Assembly: GCA_022785125.1 (NCBI GenBank)
Contig: JALFRA010000042.1
Span: 1 to 64,000 of the forward strand
DNA from: Clostridiales bacterium
Lineage (GTDB): Bacteria; Bacillota; Clostridia; Oscillospirales; Oscillospiraceae
Reading direction: 5' to 3'
DNA: 64,000 nucleotides
The notes below the pieces were generated by a model. That model made no database searches, was not told the DNA's origin, and saw nothing but the letters and a program-made list of their open reading frames with translations. The position numbers and the translations under genes were made by a program. Positions within the stretch are counted from its first letter, which is position 1. Each line of letters begins with the position of its first letter. Below, piece after piece: positions 34,615 to 42,474 of the stretch.

Positions 34615-35382
34615 TTATGCGATTCCAAAAAAGCGCTTTCCGTTCTCCAGTGTGATGCGGAGGACCTCCTCGGTGGTCAGCCCCTTCAGCTGGGCCACCG
34701 TCTGGGCCATCAGGGGGATGAGAGAGGAATCACACCGGCGGCCCCGGTAGGGCTCGGGGGCCATGTAGGGGGCGTCGGTCTCCAGCATGATCCGGTCCAT
34801 GGGCAGCCAGCTTATCACCTCAGGGGCCCGGCGGGCGTTCTTGAAGGTGATATTGCCGGTGAAGGAGAGCATCCACCCCTTGTCCACCAGCACCTTGGCG
34901 TCCTCCATGCTGCCGGCGTAGCAGTGGAACACACCCCGGGCATTGGGATGGGCACGGACCATATCCACACAGTCCTTGTGGGCGTCCCGGTCGTGGACGA
35001 TGGCGGGCAGGTCCAGCTCCTCCGCCAGGGAGAGCTGGGCATCGAAAAAGTCCCGGGAGTTGGCCCGGTCCTCTGGGGTCTTGACCCAGTAGTAGTCCAG
35101 GCCGATCTCACCAACCGCCACACATTTTTTGTGGGCGCACAGGGCACGGATCTCATCCAGCTGGTCCATGGTCACGCCCTCCAGGTTCTCCGGATGGAAC
35201 CCGGCGGCAAAGTAGAGGTAGTCCCAGCGCTCGGCCAGGGCCATGGACTGCCGGGAGGACTCCAGGTCACAGCCGGGGCACACCACCAGGTCCACCCCCT
35301 TGTCCGGCAGCTGGGCCAGCAGGGTGTCCCGGTCGGCGTCAAAGGCGTCGTCGTAGTAGTGGGCGTGGGTATCGAAGATCAT
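34615..35382 (-). CDS. tatD: TatD-family metal-dependent hydrolase
   Basis: A 255-residue TIM-barrel metallohydrolase. Motifs are DTHAHYYD (HxH), GEIGLDYYW (Glu ligand), VHDRDAH, FHCYAGS and ETDAPYMAPEPYRGRR. TatD proteins are DNases or amidohydrolases. The ATG at 35382 follows CAGGAGGCCCTT. A strong promoter (35422-35450) lies 40 bases upstream. Paired with a radical SAM gene. Confidence 0.93.
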   Translation of the reverse strand: MIFDTHAHYYDDAFDADRDTLLAQLPDKGVDLVVCPGCDLESSRQSMALAERWDYLYFAAGFHPENLEGVTMDQLDEIRALCAHKKCVAVGEIGLDYYWVKTPEDRANSRDFFDAQLSLAEELDLPAIVHDRDAHKDCVDMVRAHPNARGVFHCYAGSMEDAKVLVDKGWMLSFTGNITFKNARRAPEVISWLPMDRIMLETDAPYMAPEPYRGRRCDSSLIPLMAQTVAQLKGLTTEEVLRITLENGKRFFGIA

Positions 35383-35421
35383 AAGGGCCTCCTGTGGGTT
35401 CGGTTTTGCTCTATCCATATT

Positions 35422-35450
35422 ATCATACTCCCTTTTCCCATGGTTGACAA
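35422..35450 (-). promoter_or_regulatory. tatD promoter
   Basis: Minus strand TTGTCA, 17 bases, TATGAT. Its -35 box overlaps the -35 box of the divergent fluoride-riboswitch promoter on the other strand. Confidence 0.85.
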
Positions 35451-35472
35451 GGGGATCAGCCTGTGGTATACT
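35444..35472 (+). promoter_or_regulatory. Promoter of the fluoride-riboswitch antiporter transcript
   Basis: TTGACA, 17 bases, TATACT. Transcription should start near 35479, just before the aptamer. Confidence 0.92.
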
Positions 35473-35481
35473 GCCACAGAA

Positions 35482-35545
35482 ATACGGGGATGAGGTCCGC
35501 CCGGGGCATTTGCCCGAACCGCCGTTTGGCTGATGACTTCTGCAA
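35482..35545 (+). ncRNA. Fluoride riboswitch (crcB motif)
   Basis: The core GGGGATGAGGTCCGCCC ... AACCGCC GTTT GGCTGATGACTTCTGC follows the known fluoride aptamer (compare the GATGAGGnCCGCC and GGCUGAUGnCnUCUnC blocks). The pseudoknot GAGGTC (35491-35496) with GACTTC (35535-35540) can form with one G-T wobble. A short extra hairpin (GGGGCATTTGCCCG) is inserted. It lies right after a strong promoter and before a terminator, upstream of a cation:proton antiporter. Confidence 0.9.
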
Positions 35546-35572
35546 TTTATTGCAGGGGGCATTGGCTTTTTT
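35529..35572 (+). terminator. Expression-platform terminator of the fluoride riboswitch
   Basis: GCTGATGACTTCTGCAA pairs with TTGCAGGGGGCATTGGC (loop TTTA; one mismatch, several wobbles), followed by TTTTTT. It uses the conserved 3' half of the aptamer, so ligand binding should block it and switch expression on. Confidence 0.88.
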
Positions 35573-35679
35573 GTTGTGCAAAAACGCAACAAAAAAGAGA
35601 AATGTGCCATTTCCTCGCCCCGTTAAGGCCTCCGGAAATGATGCACAATCCTTCCTGTGCGGCAATGCCGCGCAGGAAG
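35566..35679. repeat. Hairpin array between riboswitch terminator and antiporter gene
   Basis: CTTTTTTGTTG/CAACAAAAAAG (35566-35597) uses the terminator's own T run. TGTGCCATTTCC pairs with GGAAATG..GCACA (35603-35647). CTTCCTGTGCGGCA/TGCCGCGCAGGAAG (35651-35679) has almost no loop. It occupies the 5' leader of the antiporter mRNA. Confidence 0.75.
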
Positions 35680-35711
35680 GGCGACGCCCTCTGGGAAGGA
35701 TGATGTGTGTT

Positions 35712-36893
35712 ATGTTGACAAGTTTAGGTTTCGTGCTGCTGCTGGGCCTGGTGCTGGGCACGCTGGCCGTCAGGCTGCGGCTGCCCTCCCTGGTGGGGAT
35801 GCTGCTGGCGGGCATTCTGCTGGGGCCCTATGTCCTCAATCTGCTTTCCCCATCCTTACTTGGCATCTCCCCCGATCTGCGGCAGCTGGCCCTGGTCATT
35901 ATTCTCACCCGGGCGGGTCTGAGCCTGGATGTGGACGATCTGCGCCGGGCAGGACGGCCTGCCATTCTCATGTGCTTCCTGCCCGCCGCCTTTGAGGTGC
36001 TGGGCATGGTGGTGCTGGCCCCCCGGCTGCTGGGGGTAAGCACCCTGGACGCCGCCATCATGGGGGCCGTGGTGGGAGCCGTGTCCCCCGCCGTCATCGT
36101 GCCCCGGATGCTGCGCCTGATGGAGGAGGGCTACGGCACCTCCAAGGGCATCCCCCAGATGGTGCTGGCGGGAGCCTCGGTGGACGACGTGTTCGTCATC
36201 GTCCTCTTTACCTCCTTCACCGGCATGGCCCAGGGCGGCTCTTTCTCCCCCGCCGCTCTGGCCGGAGTGCCCGTGTCCATCGTGCTGGGTGCGGCCTTCG
36301 GCCTGCTCATCGGCTTTGTGCTGGCCAGGTTCTTTGCCCGGTTCCATATGCGGGACTCGGTAAAGGTGGTCATTCTGCTGGCGCTGGCCTTCCTGCTGGT
36401 GGCCCTGGAGGACGCGGTGGAAGCCTGGGTACCCTTCTCCGGTCTGCTGGCGGTGCTGGGGGCCGGTCTGGGCCTGCGGCGCTGGCGGCTGGTGGTGGCC
36501 CAGCGGCTCACCGCCAAATTCGGCAAGCTGTGGGTGGCCGCTGAGATCATGCTCTTCGTGCTGGTGGGCGCCGAGGTGGACCTGAAGTACGCCGCCGCCG
36601 CCGGTCTGGCCGCCGTGGCCACAGTGCTGGGAGTGCTGTGCTTCCGGGCTCTGGGTGTGCTGCTGTGCATGGCGGGCAGCCGCCTCAACAAAAAGGAGCG
36701 GGTCTTTACGGTACTGGCCTATCTGCCCAAGGCCACCGTTCAGGCCGCCATCGGCGGCGTACCCCTGGCCATGGGCCTGGGGTGCGGGCAGATCGTACTC
36801 ACTGTGGCGGTCATCGCCATCCTGATCACCGCGCCTCTGGGCGCCTTCGCCATCGACTTCTCCTACAAGAAGCTGCTTTCAAAAGAAACGTAG
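35712..36893 (+). CDS. Cation:proton antiporter under fluoride riboswitch control
   Basis: A 393-residue membrane protein of the Na+/H+ exchanger (CPA) fold with about 11-12 hydrophobic helices. The segments GAVVGAVSPAVIVPRM and LAGASVDDVFVIVLF contain the paired acidic residues of the ion site. The ATG at 35712 is preceded at 11 bases by GGAAGGA; ATGs at 35700 and 35703 sit inside that site and are less likely. Fluoride riboswitches are known to control some antiporter genes, so a role in fluoride (or fluoride-linked proton) tolerance is inferred. Confidence 0.88.
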   Translation: MLTSLGFVLLLGLVLGTLAVRLRLPSLVGMLLAGILLGPYVLNLLSPSLLGISPDLRQLALVIILTRAGLSLDVDDLRRAGRPAILMCFLPAAFEVLGMVVLAPRLLGVSTLDAAIMGAVVGAVSPAVIVPRMLRLMEEGYGTSKGIPQMVLAGASVDDVFVIVLFTSFTGMAQGGSFSPAALAGVPVSIVLGAAFGLLIGFVLARFFARFHMRDSVKVVILLALAFLLVALEDAVEAWVPFSGLLAVLGAGLGLRRWRLVVAQRLTAKFGKLWVAAEIMLFVLVGAEVDLKYAAAAGLAAVATVLGVLCFRALGVLLCMAGSRLNKKERVFTVLAYLPKATVQAAIGGVPLAMGLGCGQIVLTVAVIAILITAPLGAFAIDFSYKKLLSKET

Positions 36894-36916
36894 GGGCGAC
36901 CTTTATGGTCGCCCGC
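36890..36916. repeat. GTAGGGGCG repeat
   Basis: GTAGGGGCGACC ... GGTCGCCCGC, nearly the same unit as at 10588 and 41997. It overlaps the antiporter stop codon by four bases. Confidence 0.8.
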
Positions 36917-36948
36917 AAAAAACGCCTGCCGATTGGCAGGCGTTTTTT
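36917..36948. terminator. Bidirectional terminator
   Basis: AAAAAACGCCTGCC / GGCAGGCGTTTTTT with GATT loop, between the antiporter gene and the convergent DUF896 gene. Confidence 0.93.
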
Positions 36949-37157
36949 CAGGGCTTCTTTCCCAGCTTGTGCTTGGTGCCGTCGGGCTCCACGATATAGG
37001 TGTTCTCCAGCTGGGCCACCAGACTCTCCCGGTAGGCGGCCACATACTCCTGCCGCAGCAGGTCCCGCTCCACCATCTCCTCGGGGGTCAGGCCCTCTTC
37101 GCTCTTGGCCTTCTTGGCCAGCTCGTTGATACGGGCAATCTTTTTCTCGTCGATCAT
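36948..37157 (-). CDS. DUF896 (YnzC-type) protein
   Basis: A 69-residue protein with the DUF896 pattern: IARINELAKKAK, GLTPEEMVERDLLRQEYV, then VEPDGTKHKLG. A small helical cytoplasmic protein of unknown exact function. The ATG overlaps the S4-gene stop (ATGA), so it is translationally coupled. Confidence 0.92.
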   Translation of the reverse strand: MIDEKKIARINELAKKAKSEEGLTPEEMVERDLLRQEYVAAYRESLVAQLENTYIVEPDGTKHKLGKKP

Positions 37158-37945
37158 AGATATCGCTCCAATAAAATCATGATTCGCCCTTTTTTGGACG
37201 GGCCGCCCACCTCTTTCAGGACACATTTCCCCAGCCCCCGGCAGCTCATCACGTCCCCCGCCTCCACGGGGCGGTCTGGCTTGAGGCACTCCCGATGGTT
37301 GAGCTGGAATTTTCCCGATGCAATGAGATCCGCCGCCTTGCCCCGGGACAGGGAAAACCCGGCGGCGGCCACCGCGTCCAGCCGCAGGGAGCTGACGGTG
37401 TCCCGAATAGGCTTCACCTTCACCTCCGGGGGCTTCAGATCGGCCAGGTCCATGGGGGCTGTCTTGAGGCGCACCCGTCCAGCCTGGTGCAGGTTCATGG
37501 CCAGAAAGTCGGCCACGTCCTCCAGGGCCAGGATGTGGCACTCCCCGTCCCCCACCAGCAGGTCCCCGATCTTCTCCCGGTCCAGACCAAGGCCCAGGAT
37601 GGAGCCCAGAAAGTCCCGGTGGCTCAGGGTGCCACCCGACCAGGTGCATCGGACGGCCTTGATGGGGCAGTCGCTCGACCGCCACACGTCCTCCTCCTGC
37701 CAGTCGGGGAGGAAGGCGCACACCGTCCGCTCCGCCCCCTCAAACCCGCCGTAGAACAGGTGCCGGGGATGGCCGCAGGCATGGAGCAGGTTTTCCACAC
37801 TCACCCGCTCCTGTGGGGATAAAAAGCCGGTGTGGCCGGGCACCGACCGGGTACGGGCCAGCTCCAGCTTGTCCATGGCCCGGGCCAGCAGCAGCCGCTC
37901 CTCCCCGTCCCGGGCCAGCTTGTTCAGCAGTTCGGTCTTGGTCAT
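37154..37945 (-). CDS. YlmH-like S4-domain RNA-binding protein
   Basis: A 263-residue protein. The C-terminal S4 domain is evident: SLRLDAVAAAGFSLSRGKAA, then SGKFQLNHRECLKPDRPVE. The N-terminal 180 residues match the YlmH layout, with GGTLSHRDFLGSILGLGLDR and KIGDLL. YlmH in other Firmicutes works at ribosomes/RNA and sits near division genes, but no division genes are here. The ATG at 37945 follows CAGGAGGAAGGAT. It overlaps the DUF896 gene by 4 bases. Confidence 0.88.
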   Translation of the reverse strand: MTKTELLNKLARDGEERLLLARAMDKLELARTRSVPGHTGFLSPQERVSVENLLHACGHPRHLFYGGFEGAERTVCAFLPDWQEEDVWRSSDCPIKAVRCTWSGGTLSHRDFLGSILGLGLDREKIGDLLVGDGECHILALEDVADFLAMNLHQAGRVRLKTAPMDLADLKPPEVKVKPIRDTVSSLRLDAVAAAGFSLSRGKAADLIASGKFQLNHRECLKPDRPVEAGDVMSCRGLGKCVLKEVGGPSKKGRIMILLERYL

Positions 37946-38009
37946 ATCCTTCCTCCTGTTGTTCTCTACAGGATAACACAGTTTTTCTCCCCTGGCAACT
38001 GCCGCCGCC

Positions 38010-38037
38010 TTGACAGAAATGCTATACTGTTAATAAT
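38010..38037 (+). promoter_or_regulatory. Promoter of the C39-like peptidase gene
   Basis: TTGACA, 16 bases, AATAAT. It is placed about 24 bases before the start codon, leaving a very short leader. Confidence 0.7.
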
Positions 38038-38060
38038 CGTTGCAAAAAGGGGGTGGGCGG

Positions 38061-38702
38061 ATGCCCATATTTATTCTTCATCCGGAGCGGCTGGACCTGA
38101 CCGGCCCCGACGGAACGGTGTTCCACGGGGCGGATCAGGACTGGTTTCCCGATCTCTGGCAGCAGCGGGCGGGGTGCGGCCCCAACACCGCAGCCCTCAT
38201 CTTCCACTATCTTGCCCAGCAGCGGCCCGAGTTTTCCCCATTGCGGGCCAAAATGGGGAAAGACCGGGCGGGCTTTCTGGAGCATATGTGCCGGGTGTGG
38301 GCGTACATCACCCCCCGGAGCCACGGCCTCAACCGGCCGGAGTACATGGTGGAGGGCATGACGGACTACGGCGCTGCCGTGGGGGTACCTCTGGCCCCCT
38401 CCCTCTTTGCCTTCCCCACCCCCCGCACCAAGCGCCCCCCCTGGGAACAGCTGCGCGCCTTTGTGACCGCCAGTCTGGAGGCCGACTGTCCTGTGGCCTT
38501 TCTCAACCTGGACAACGGCAAGGTCAAGCAGCTCCACCGCTGGCACTGGGTGACCCTCATCGGTCTGGACGGCGACACCGCCTCCATTGTGGACAACGGC
38601 GAGGCCTTCACCATGGACCTGCACCTGTGGTATAACACCACCAAGACCCGGGGCGGCTTCGTGTCCGCCCTGGGCGCCGGAGAGGAGTTTGCCTCATGCT
38701 GA
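38061..38702 (+). CDS. C39-like papain-fold protein, 213 aa
   Basis: The candidate catalytic Cys is in AGCGPNTAALIFHYL (near residue 37-40). The candidate His is in HRWHWVTLIGLDGD, with VDNGE following. This Cys-His order fits a C39-like/papain-fold peptidase, but the size and lack of a signal peptide leave its target unknown. The ATG at 38061 follows AAAGGGGGTGGGCGG. It overlaps the DUF1294 gene by 7 bases. Confidence 0.65.
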   Translation: MPIFILHPERLDLTGPDGTVFHGADQDWFPDLWQQRAGCGPNTAALIFHYLAQQRPEFSPLRAKMGKDRAGFLEHMCRVWAYITPRSHGLNRPEYMVEGMTDYGAAVGVPLAPSLFAFPTPRTKRPPWEQLRAFVTASLEADCPVAFLNLDNGKVKQLHRWHWVTLIGLDGDTASIVDNGEAFTMDLHLWYNTTKTRGGFVSALGAGEEFASC

Positions 38703-38974
38703 AGTGGATCGCGCTGTGGGTGCTCTTCTGGAGCATCCTGGACTTTGTCCTCATGGGTGTGGATAAGCGGAAGGCCAAAAAGCACCGCTGGCGGGTACCG
38801 GAAAAGACCTTTTTCCTCATCGCCCTGGTGGGGGGCTCCCCCGGGGCGGTTCTGGGTATGTATACCTTTCGCCACAAGACCCGCCACTGGTACTTCAAGT
38901 GGGGCCTGCCCGCCATCCTGGTGGCCCAGGTCGCTCTGGGCGGGTGGGTGTACTGGTACTTCTTTTGCTCTTGA
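38696..38974 (+). CDS. DUF1294 membrane protein
   Basis: A 92-residue protein with two to three hydrophobic segments. The DUF1294 signature is visible: FVLMGVDKRKAKKHRWRVPE and GSPGAVLGMYTFRHKTRHWYF. A small inner-membrane protein of unknown role. It overlaps the peptidase-like gene and likely shares its transcript. Confidence 0.9.
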   Translation: MLKWIALWVLFWSILDFVLMGVDKRKAKKHRWRVPEKTFFLIALVGGSPGAVLGMYTFRHKTRHWYFKWGLPAILVAQVALGGWVYWYFFCS

Positions 38975-39007
38975 AAATGCGGAAGCGATCAGCTTCCGCA
39001 TTTTTTT
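38974..39007 (+). terminator. Intrinsic terminator after DUF1294
   Basis: AAAATGCGGAAGC / GCTTCCGCATTTT, loop GATCA, followed by further T's. Confidence 0.92.
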
Positions 39008-39088
39008 GCCCAAATGAAGAATCCGGCGTTTCCCAATCGTATTGTGGGTGAAAGCGCTTTTCAATCCCACGGAAAGGACGTGACAGCC

Positions 39089-39577
39089 ATGCCACCCATA
39101 CCGGACCGGGCGGAGGCCCAGCGGCTGGTGGATACCTATTCCGACCTGATCCTCCGGCTGAGCTACACCTATCTGGGCAGCACCGCCGACGCCCAGGACA
39201 TCTGCCAGACCGTCTTTCTCAAACTGCTCCAGGCCCCTTGGGCCTTTGACAGCACGGAGCATGAGCGGGCCTGGATCATCCGCACCGCCGTCAACCTGTG
39301 CAAGGACCACCTGAAAAGCCGGTGGCGGCGCACTACGGTAGCCCTGGACGCTGCGGAGCACATACCCGCCCCCCAACCGGAGGAAGGCACCCTGCTGGCG
39401 GCTCTGGACCTGCTGCCCCCCAAATACCGCACGGTCATCTACCTCTATTACTACGAGGGCTACTCCGCCAGGGAGATCGCCGCCCTGTTGGGGGAAAAGC
39501 CGGCCACCATTTTCACCCGGCTGGACCGGGGGCGGCAGAAGCTGCGGACCTATCTGGAACAGGAGGAACTGACATGA
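39089..39577 (+). CDS. ECF-type RNA polymerase sigma factor
   Basis: A 162-residue sigma-70-family protein with region 2 (LVDTYSDLILRLSYTYLGST, ADAQDICQTVFLKLL, ERAWIIRTAVNLCKDH) and region 4 (LDLLPPKYRTVIYLYYYEGYSAREIAALLG, TRLDRGRQKLRTYL). The ATG at 39089 follows GAAAGGACGTGACAGCC. A longer in-frame start would run from 39014. It overlaps the DUF4179 gene by 4 bases (ATGA), the classic sigma / anti-sigma arrangement. Confidence 0.94.
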   Translation: MPPIPDRAEAQRLVDTYSDLILRLSYTYLGSTADAQDICQTVFLKLLQAPWAFDSTEHERAWIIRTAVNLCKDHLKSRWRRTTVALDAAEHIPAPQPEEGTLLAALDLLPPKYRTVIYLYYYEGYSAREIAALLGEKPATIFTRLDRGRQKLRTYLEQEELT

Positions 39578-40644
39578 AGCAGTATAAAGATACCATGGAC
39601 GAGCTCCGTTTCACCCCGGAGCAGAAAGCCCATATGGTGGACCGGCTGATGGAGTCCGCCGCCTCTACACGCCGTCCCCACAGCTTCCGCCGGGTGGCGG
39701 TAGTGGGGGTGGCCGCCGCCCTGGTCCTCAGCGTGGGGGTAGCGGGGGCCACCGGCGCACTGGGGGAGGTGGGGGCGCGCTTCTCCGCCCTCTTCGGGCC
39801 CGCTACCCAGACCGAGGTCATTGACCAGATCGGCTACCCCATCGGCGCTTCGGCCACCAACCACGGCATCACCATCACCGCCGACGCCATTGTAGGGGAC
39901 ACCTACTCCTACGCCATTGTCTACTCTATCTCCCGGGAGGACGGGCAGCCCCTGGTGAGCCAGGAGACACTGGCCGGCAGCGAGGCATATGAGGGCCGCC
40001 TGCCCCTCTCCTTTGAGGACTACGACCTGCGGCCCACCGGCCCCCTGGCCTTCCTGTCCTCCGGAGGCGGCGGTGGCTTCTCCCACTTCTATGACGCCGA
40101 CCCCGCCGACAACGCCATCCAGTTTGTGACCTTCTGGACCTCCGACACCCCCATCCGCTCGGGCAAGATGAGCACCACCTTCCGGGGCCTCTATGACACC
40201 ACCGAGAGCTATGCCAACAAGACCCTGCTGGCGGAGGGCCCCTGGACCCTGGACTTTACCATGGACTTTGAGGACTCCTCCATCGCCCTCCCCGCCGGGC
40301 AGGCGATCCAGGTGGGAGGCATGAACGCCACCCTGGACCGCATTACCCTCTCCCCCCTGTCCATCATGGTGGAGTACACCGTCCATCAGGAGGTGCCGGA
40401 GGCGGAGCGGAAAAACGGCCAGGTGGACAAAGCCACCGACCCCTACGCCTCCTTCCGGGACCTGCCTGTGATCCTCACCTACACCGACGGCTCCACCCTG
40501 GAGATCAAGAGCGCCAATACCAGTGCCAGCTCGGGCGGCGGCCGGACCAAATGCACCAAGGGCCTGATCTTTGACACCATCCGTCCCCTGGATGAGGTGA
40601 CCTCGGTCACTGTGGGGGATGTGGTCATTCCAGTCTCCCAGTAA
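39574..40644 (+). CDS. DUF4179 membrane protein, probable anti-sigma partner
   Basis: A 356-residue protein. The N-terminal cytoplasmic helix region (FTPEQKAHMVDRLMES) is followed by one membrane segment at about residues 41-60. A large extracytoplasmic beta-rich domain of DUF4179 type follows. It is translationally coupled to the ECF sigma gene. It probably binds and releases that sigma factor in response to an envelope signal. No zinc-binding anti-sigma motif (HxxxCxxC) is seen. Confidence 0.85.
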   Translation: MKQYKDTMDELRFTPEQKAHMVDRLMESAASTRRPHSFRRVAVVGVAAALVLSVGVAGATGALGEVGARFSALFGPATQTEVIDQIGYPIGASATNHGITITADAIVGDTYSYAIVYSISREDGQPLVSQETLAGSEAYEGRLPLSFEDYDLRPTGPLAFLSSGGGGGFSHFYDADPADNAIQFVTFWTSDTPIRSGKMSTTFRGLYDTTESYANKTLLAEGPWTLDFTMDFEDSSIALPAGQAIQVGGMNATLDRITLSPLSIMVEYTVHQEVPEAERKNGQVDKATDPYASFRDLPVILTYTDGSTLEIKSANTSASSGGGRTKCTKGLIFDTIRPLDEVTSVTVGDVVIPVSQ

Positions 40645-40650
40645 AACAAA

Positions 40651-40680
40651 AGCAGGGCCCGCCATATGGCGGGCCCTGCT
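40651..40680. terminator. Bidirectional palindromic terminator
   Basis: A perfect 30-bp palindrome around GCCATATGGC, with TTTTGTTTTAC on the minus-strand side and TCTTTATC on the plus side. Confidence 0.85.
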
Positions 40681-40683
40681 TCT

Positions 40684-41964
40684 TTATCGCTGGTACTCGA
40701 ACTCCAGGTTGTACAGGGACACGATATCCCCATCCTTGATGCCCATCTCCTCCAGCCGGTCGAAGAGGCCGGACTGGCGGAGCATCTTGTCAAACCAGTT
40801 GCGGGACTCGTAGTCGCCGAAGTTGACGTTGGCCATGAGCCGCTGGAGCCAGGGACCCTCCACGATCCAGGTATCGTCCTCGTGGATGATGTTGAGGGGC
40901 TCGGAGGTATCCACCTCCGGGGGCCGCTCCACATAGGTGGGCTCGTACACCATAATGGGGGGCAGGTGCTCCAGCTCCCGGGCGGCGGCAAACATCAGCT
41001 CCCGGGTGCCCAGCTGGGCGGCGGCGGAGATCTCATAGAAAGGCATACCCAGCCCCTCCACATAGGCCTTCAGAGCCTCCAGACCGGTGCGGTCGGCGGC
41101 GATGTCCACCTTGTTGCCCGCCACGATCATGGGCCGGGAGGCCAGATCGGGGCCGTACTGCTTCAGCTCCTCCTGGATGGCCTTAAAATCCTCCACCGGG
41201 TCACGGCCCTCGCAGCCGGACACGTCCACCACGTGGATGAGCAGCCGGCAGCGGTCGATGTGCCGCAAAAAGTCGTGGCCCAGACCGGCGCCGTCGGAGG
41301 CGCCCTCAATGATGCCGGGGATGTCGGCCAGCACAAAGGACACGCCCTCGTCCACATAGACCACGCCCAGGTTGGGGAAGAGGGTGGTAAAGTGGTAGTT
41401 GGCGATCTTGGGCCGGGCCTTGGACACCACGGAGAGCAGGGTGGACTTGCCCACGTTGGGGAAGCCCACAAGGCCCACGTCGGCCAGCAGCTTCAGCTCC
41501 AGGATGACCTGCCGGTCCTGACCGGGCAGGCCCGCCTTGGCGAAGCGGGGCACCTGACGGGTGGGGGTGGCAAAGTGCTTGTTGCCCCAGCCGCCGTTGC
41601 CGCCCCTGGCCAGCACGAAGCGGTCGGTCTCCGACATATCGCAGATGATCTCATTGGTCTCGGCGTCCCGGACCACGGTGCCCCGGGGCACCTTGATGAC
41701 CAGGTCCTCCCCGTCCTTGCCGGAGCAGCGCTTGCCCTGGCCGTCCATGCCGTTGCCCGCCACATACTTGCGCTTGTAGCGGAAGTCCATCAGGGTGGAC
41801 ATATGGGGGTTGATCTCCAGGATCACATTGCCCCCCCGGCCGCCGTCGCCGCCGTCGGGACCGCCGGCGGCCACGTACTTCTCCCGGTGGAAGGCCACCG
41901 CGCCGTTGCCGCCATTGCCCGCCTTGACGGTGATGCGGGCGGTATCTACAAAGGGTGCTGCCAT
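40684..41964 (-). CDS. obgE: GTPase ObgE/CgtA
   Basis: A 426-residue Obg GTPase. The Gly-rich Obg fold (GGNGGNGAVAFHREKYVAAGGPDGGDGGRGG begins at about residue 16) is followed by the G domain with GFPNVGKSTLL, LADIPGIIEGA and NKVD. The C-terminal OCT domain follows. It acts in ribosome maturation and stress control. The ATG at 41964 follows GGCAAGGAGGTTTTT. Downstream of rplU-prp-rpmA but separated by a terminator and repeat. Confidence 0.97.
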   Translation of the reverse strand: MAAPFVDTARITVKAGNGGNGAVAFHREKYVAAGGPDGGDGGRGGNVILEINPHMSTLMDFRYKRKYVAGNGMDGQGKRCSGKDGEDLVIKVPRGTVVRDAETNEIICDMSETDRFVLARGGNGGWGNKHFATPTRQVPRFAKAGLPGQDRQVILELKLLADVGLVGFPNVGKSTLLSVVSKARPKIANYHFTTLFPNLGVVYVDEGVSFVLADIPGIIEGASDGAGLGHDFLRHIDRCRLLIHVVDVSGCEGRDPVEDFKAIQEELKQYGPDLASRPMIVAGNKVDIAADRTGLEALKAYVEGLGMPFYEISAAAQLGTRELMFAAARELEHLPPIMVYEPTYVERPPEVDTSEPLNIIHEDDTWIVEGPWLQRLMANVNFGDYESRNWFDKMLRQSGLFDRLEEMGIKDGDIVSLYNLEFEYQR

Positions 41965-41996
41965 AAAAACCTCCTTGCCAAGGGGTGATTTGTCTC

Positions 41997-42079
41997 GTAG
42001 GGGCGACCCTTGTGGTCGCCCGGCCGTTCCCCTCATCCGTCTGGCCTTGCGGCCAGCCACCTTCCCCCAGGGGAAGGTA
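41997..42079. repeat. GTAGGGGCG repeat joined to a CCCTCATCC-type repeat
   Basis: 41997-42025 matches the 10588 unit for 26 bases. 42030-42079 matches the 3' part of the 13000-13042 repeat (CCCTCATCC ... CCACCTTCCCC ... GGGGAAGG). The two families lie next to each other in the rpmA-obgE gap. Confidence 0.8.
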
Positions 42080-42087
42080 ATAGAAAA

Positions 42088-42118
42088 AAGCCCCGGAACG
42101 GGAGTCCGTCCGGGGCTT
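42088..42118 (-). terminator. Terminator after rpmA
   Basis: AAGCCCCGGA / TCCGGGGCTT stem, followed by TTTTCT on the minus strand. It should separate rplU-prp-rpmA from obgE. Confidence 0.85.
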
Positions 42119-42140
42119 AGTGTACCCATATTGCGGGCAA

Positions 42141-42425
42141 TTACTGGGCGATCTCCACAATAGAGACCTGCTTGCGGTCCTTGCCCAGGCGCTCAAACTT
42201 CACGCGGCCGCTCTTGAGGGCGAACAGGGTGTCGTCGCTGCCCTTGCCCACGTTGACGCCGGGATGGATATGGGTGCCCCGCTGGCGGACCAGGATGTTG
42301 CCGGCCAGAACGAACTGACCGTCGCCCCGCTTCACGCCCAGACGCTTGGACTCGGAATCGCGGCCGTTACGGGTGGAGCCCACGCCCTTTTTATGGGCGA
42401 AGAACTGAAGACCGATGTTCAGCAT
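42141..42425 (-). CDS. rpmA: 50S ribosomal protein L27
   Basis: A 94-residue L27. It has the Firmicute N-terminal extension MLNIGLQFF before [15 protein letters not shown]. This extension is removed by Prp, whose gene is adjacent. The ATG at 42425 follows TTTGGAGGTGTGACACC. Confidence 0.98.
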   Translation of the reverse strand: MLNIGLQFFAHKKGVGSTRNGRDSESKRLGVKRGDGQFVLAGNILVRQRGTHIHPGVNVGKGSDDTLFALKSGRVKFERLGKDRKQVSIVEIAQ

Positions 42426-42474
42426 GGTGTCACACCTCCAAACTTGTGTGTTAAAAAGTCGCCGTACGGAGAGG

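Noticed and set aside
37832-38635. Alternative frame over the C39-like gene
   Set aside because: The 38061 frame has a promoter, ribosome-binding site and 7-base overlap with DUF1294; the alternative has none.
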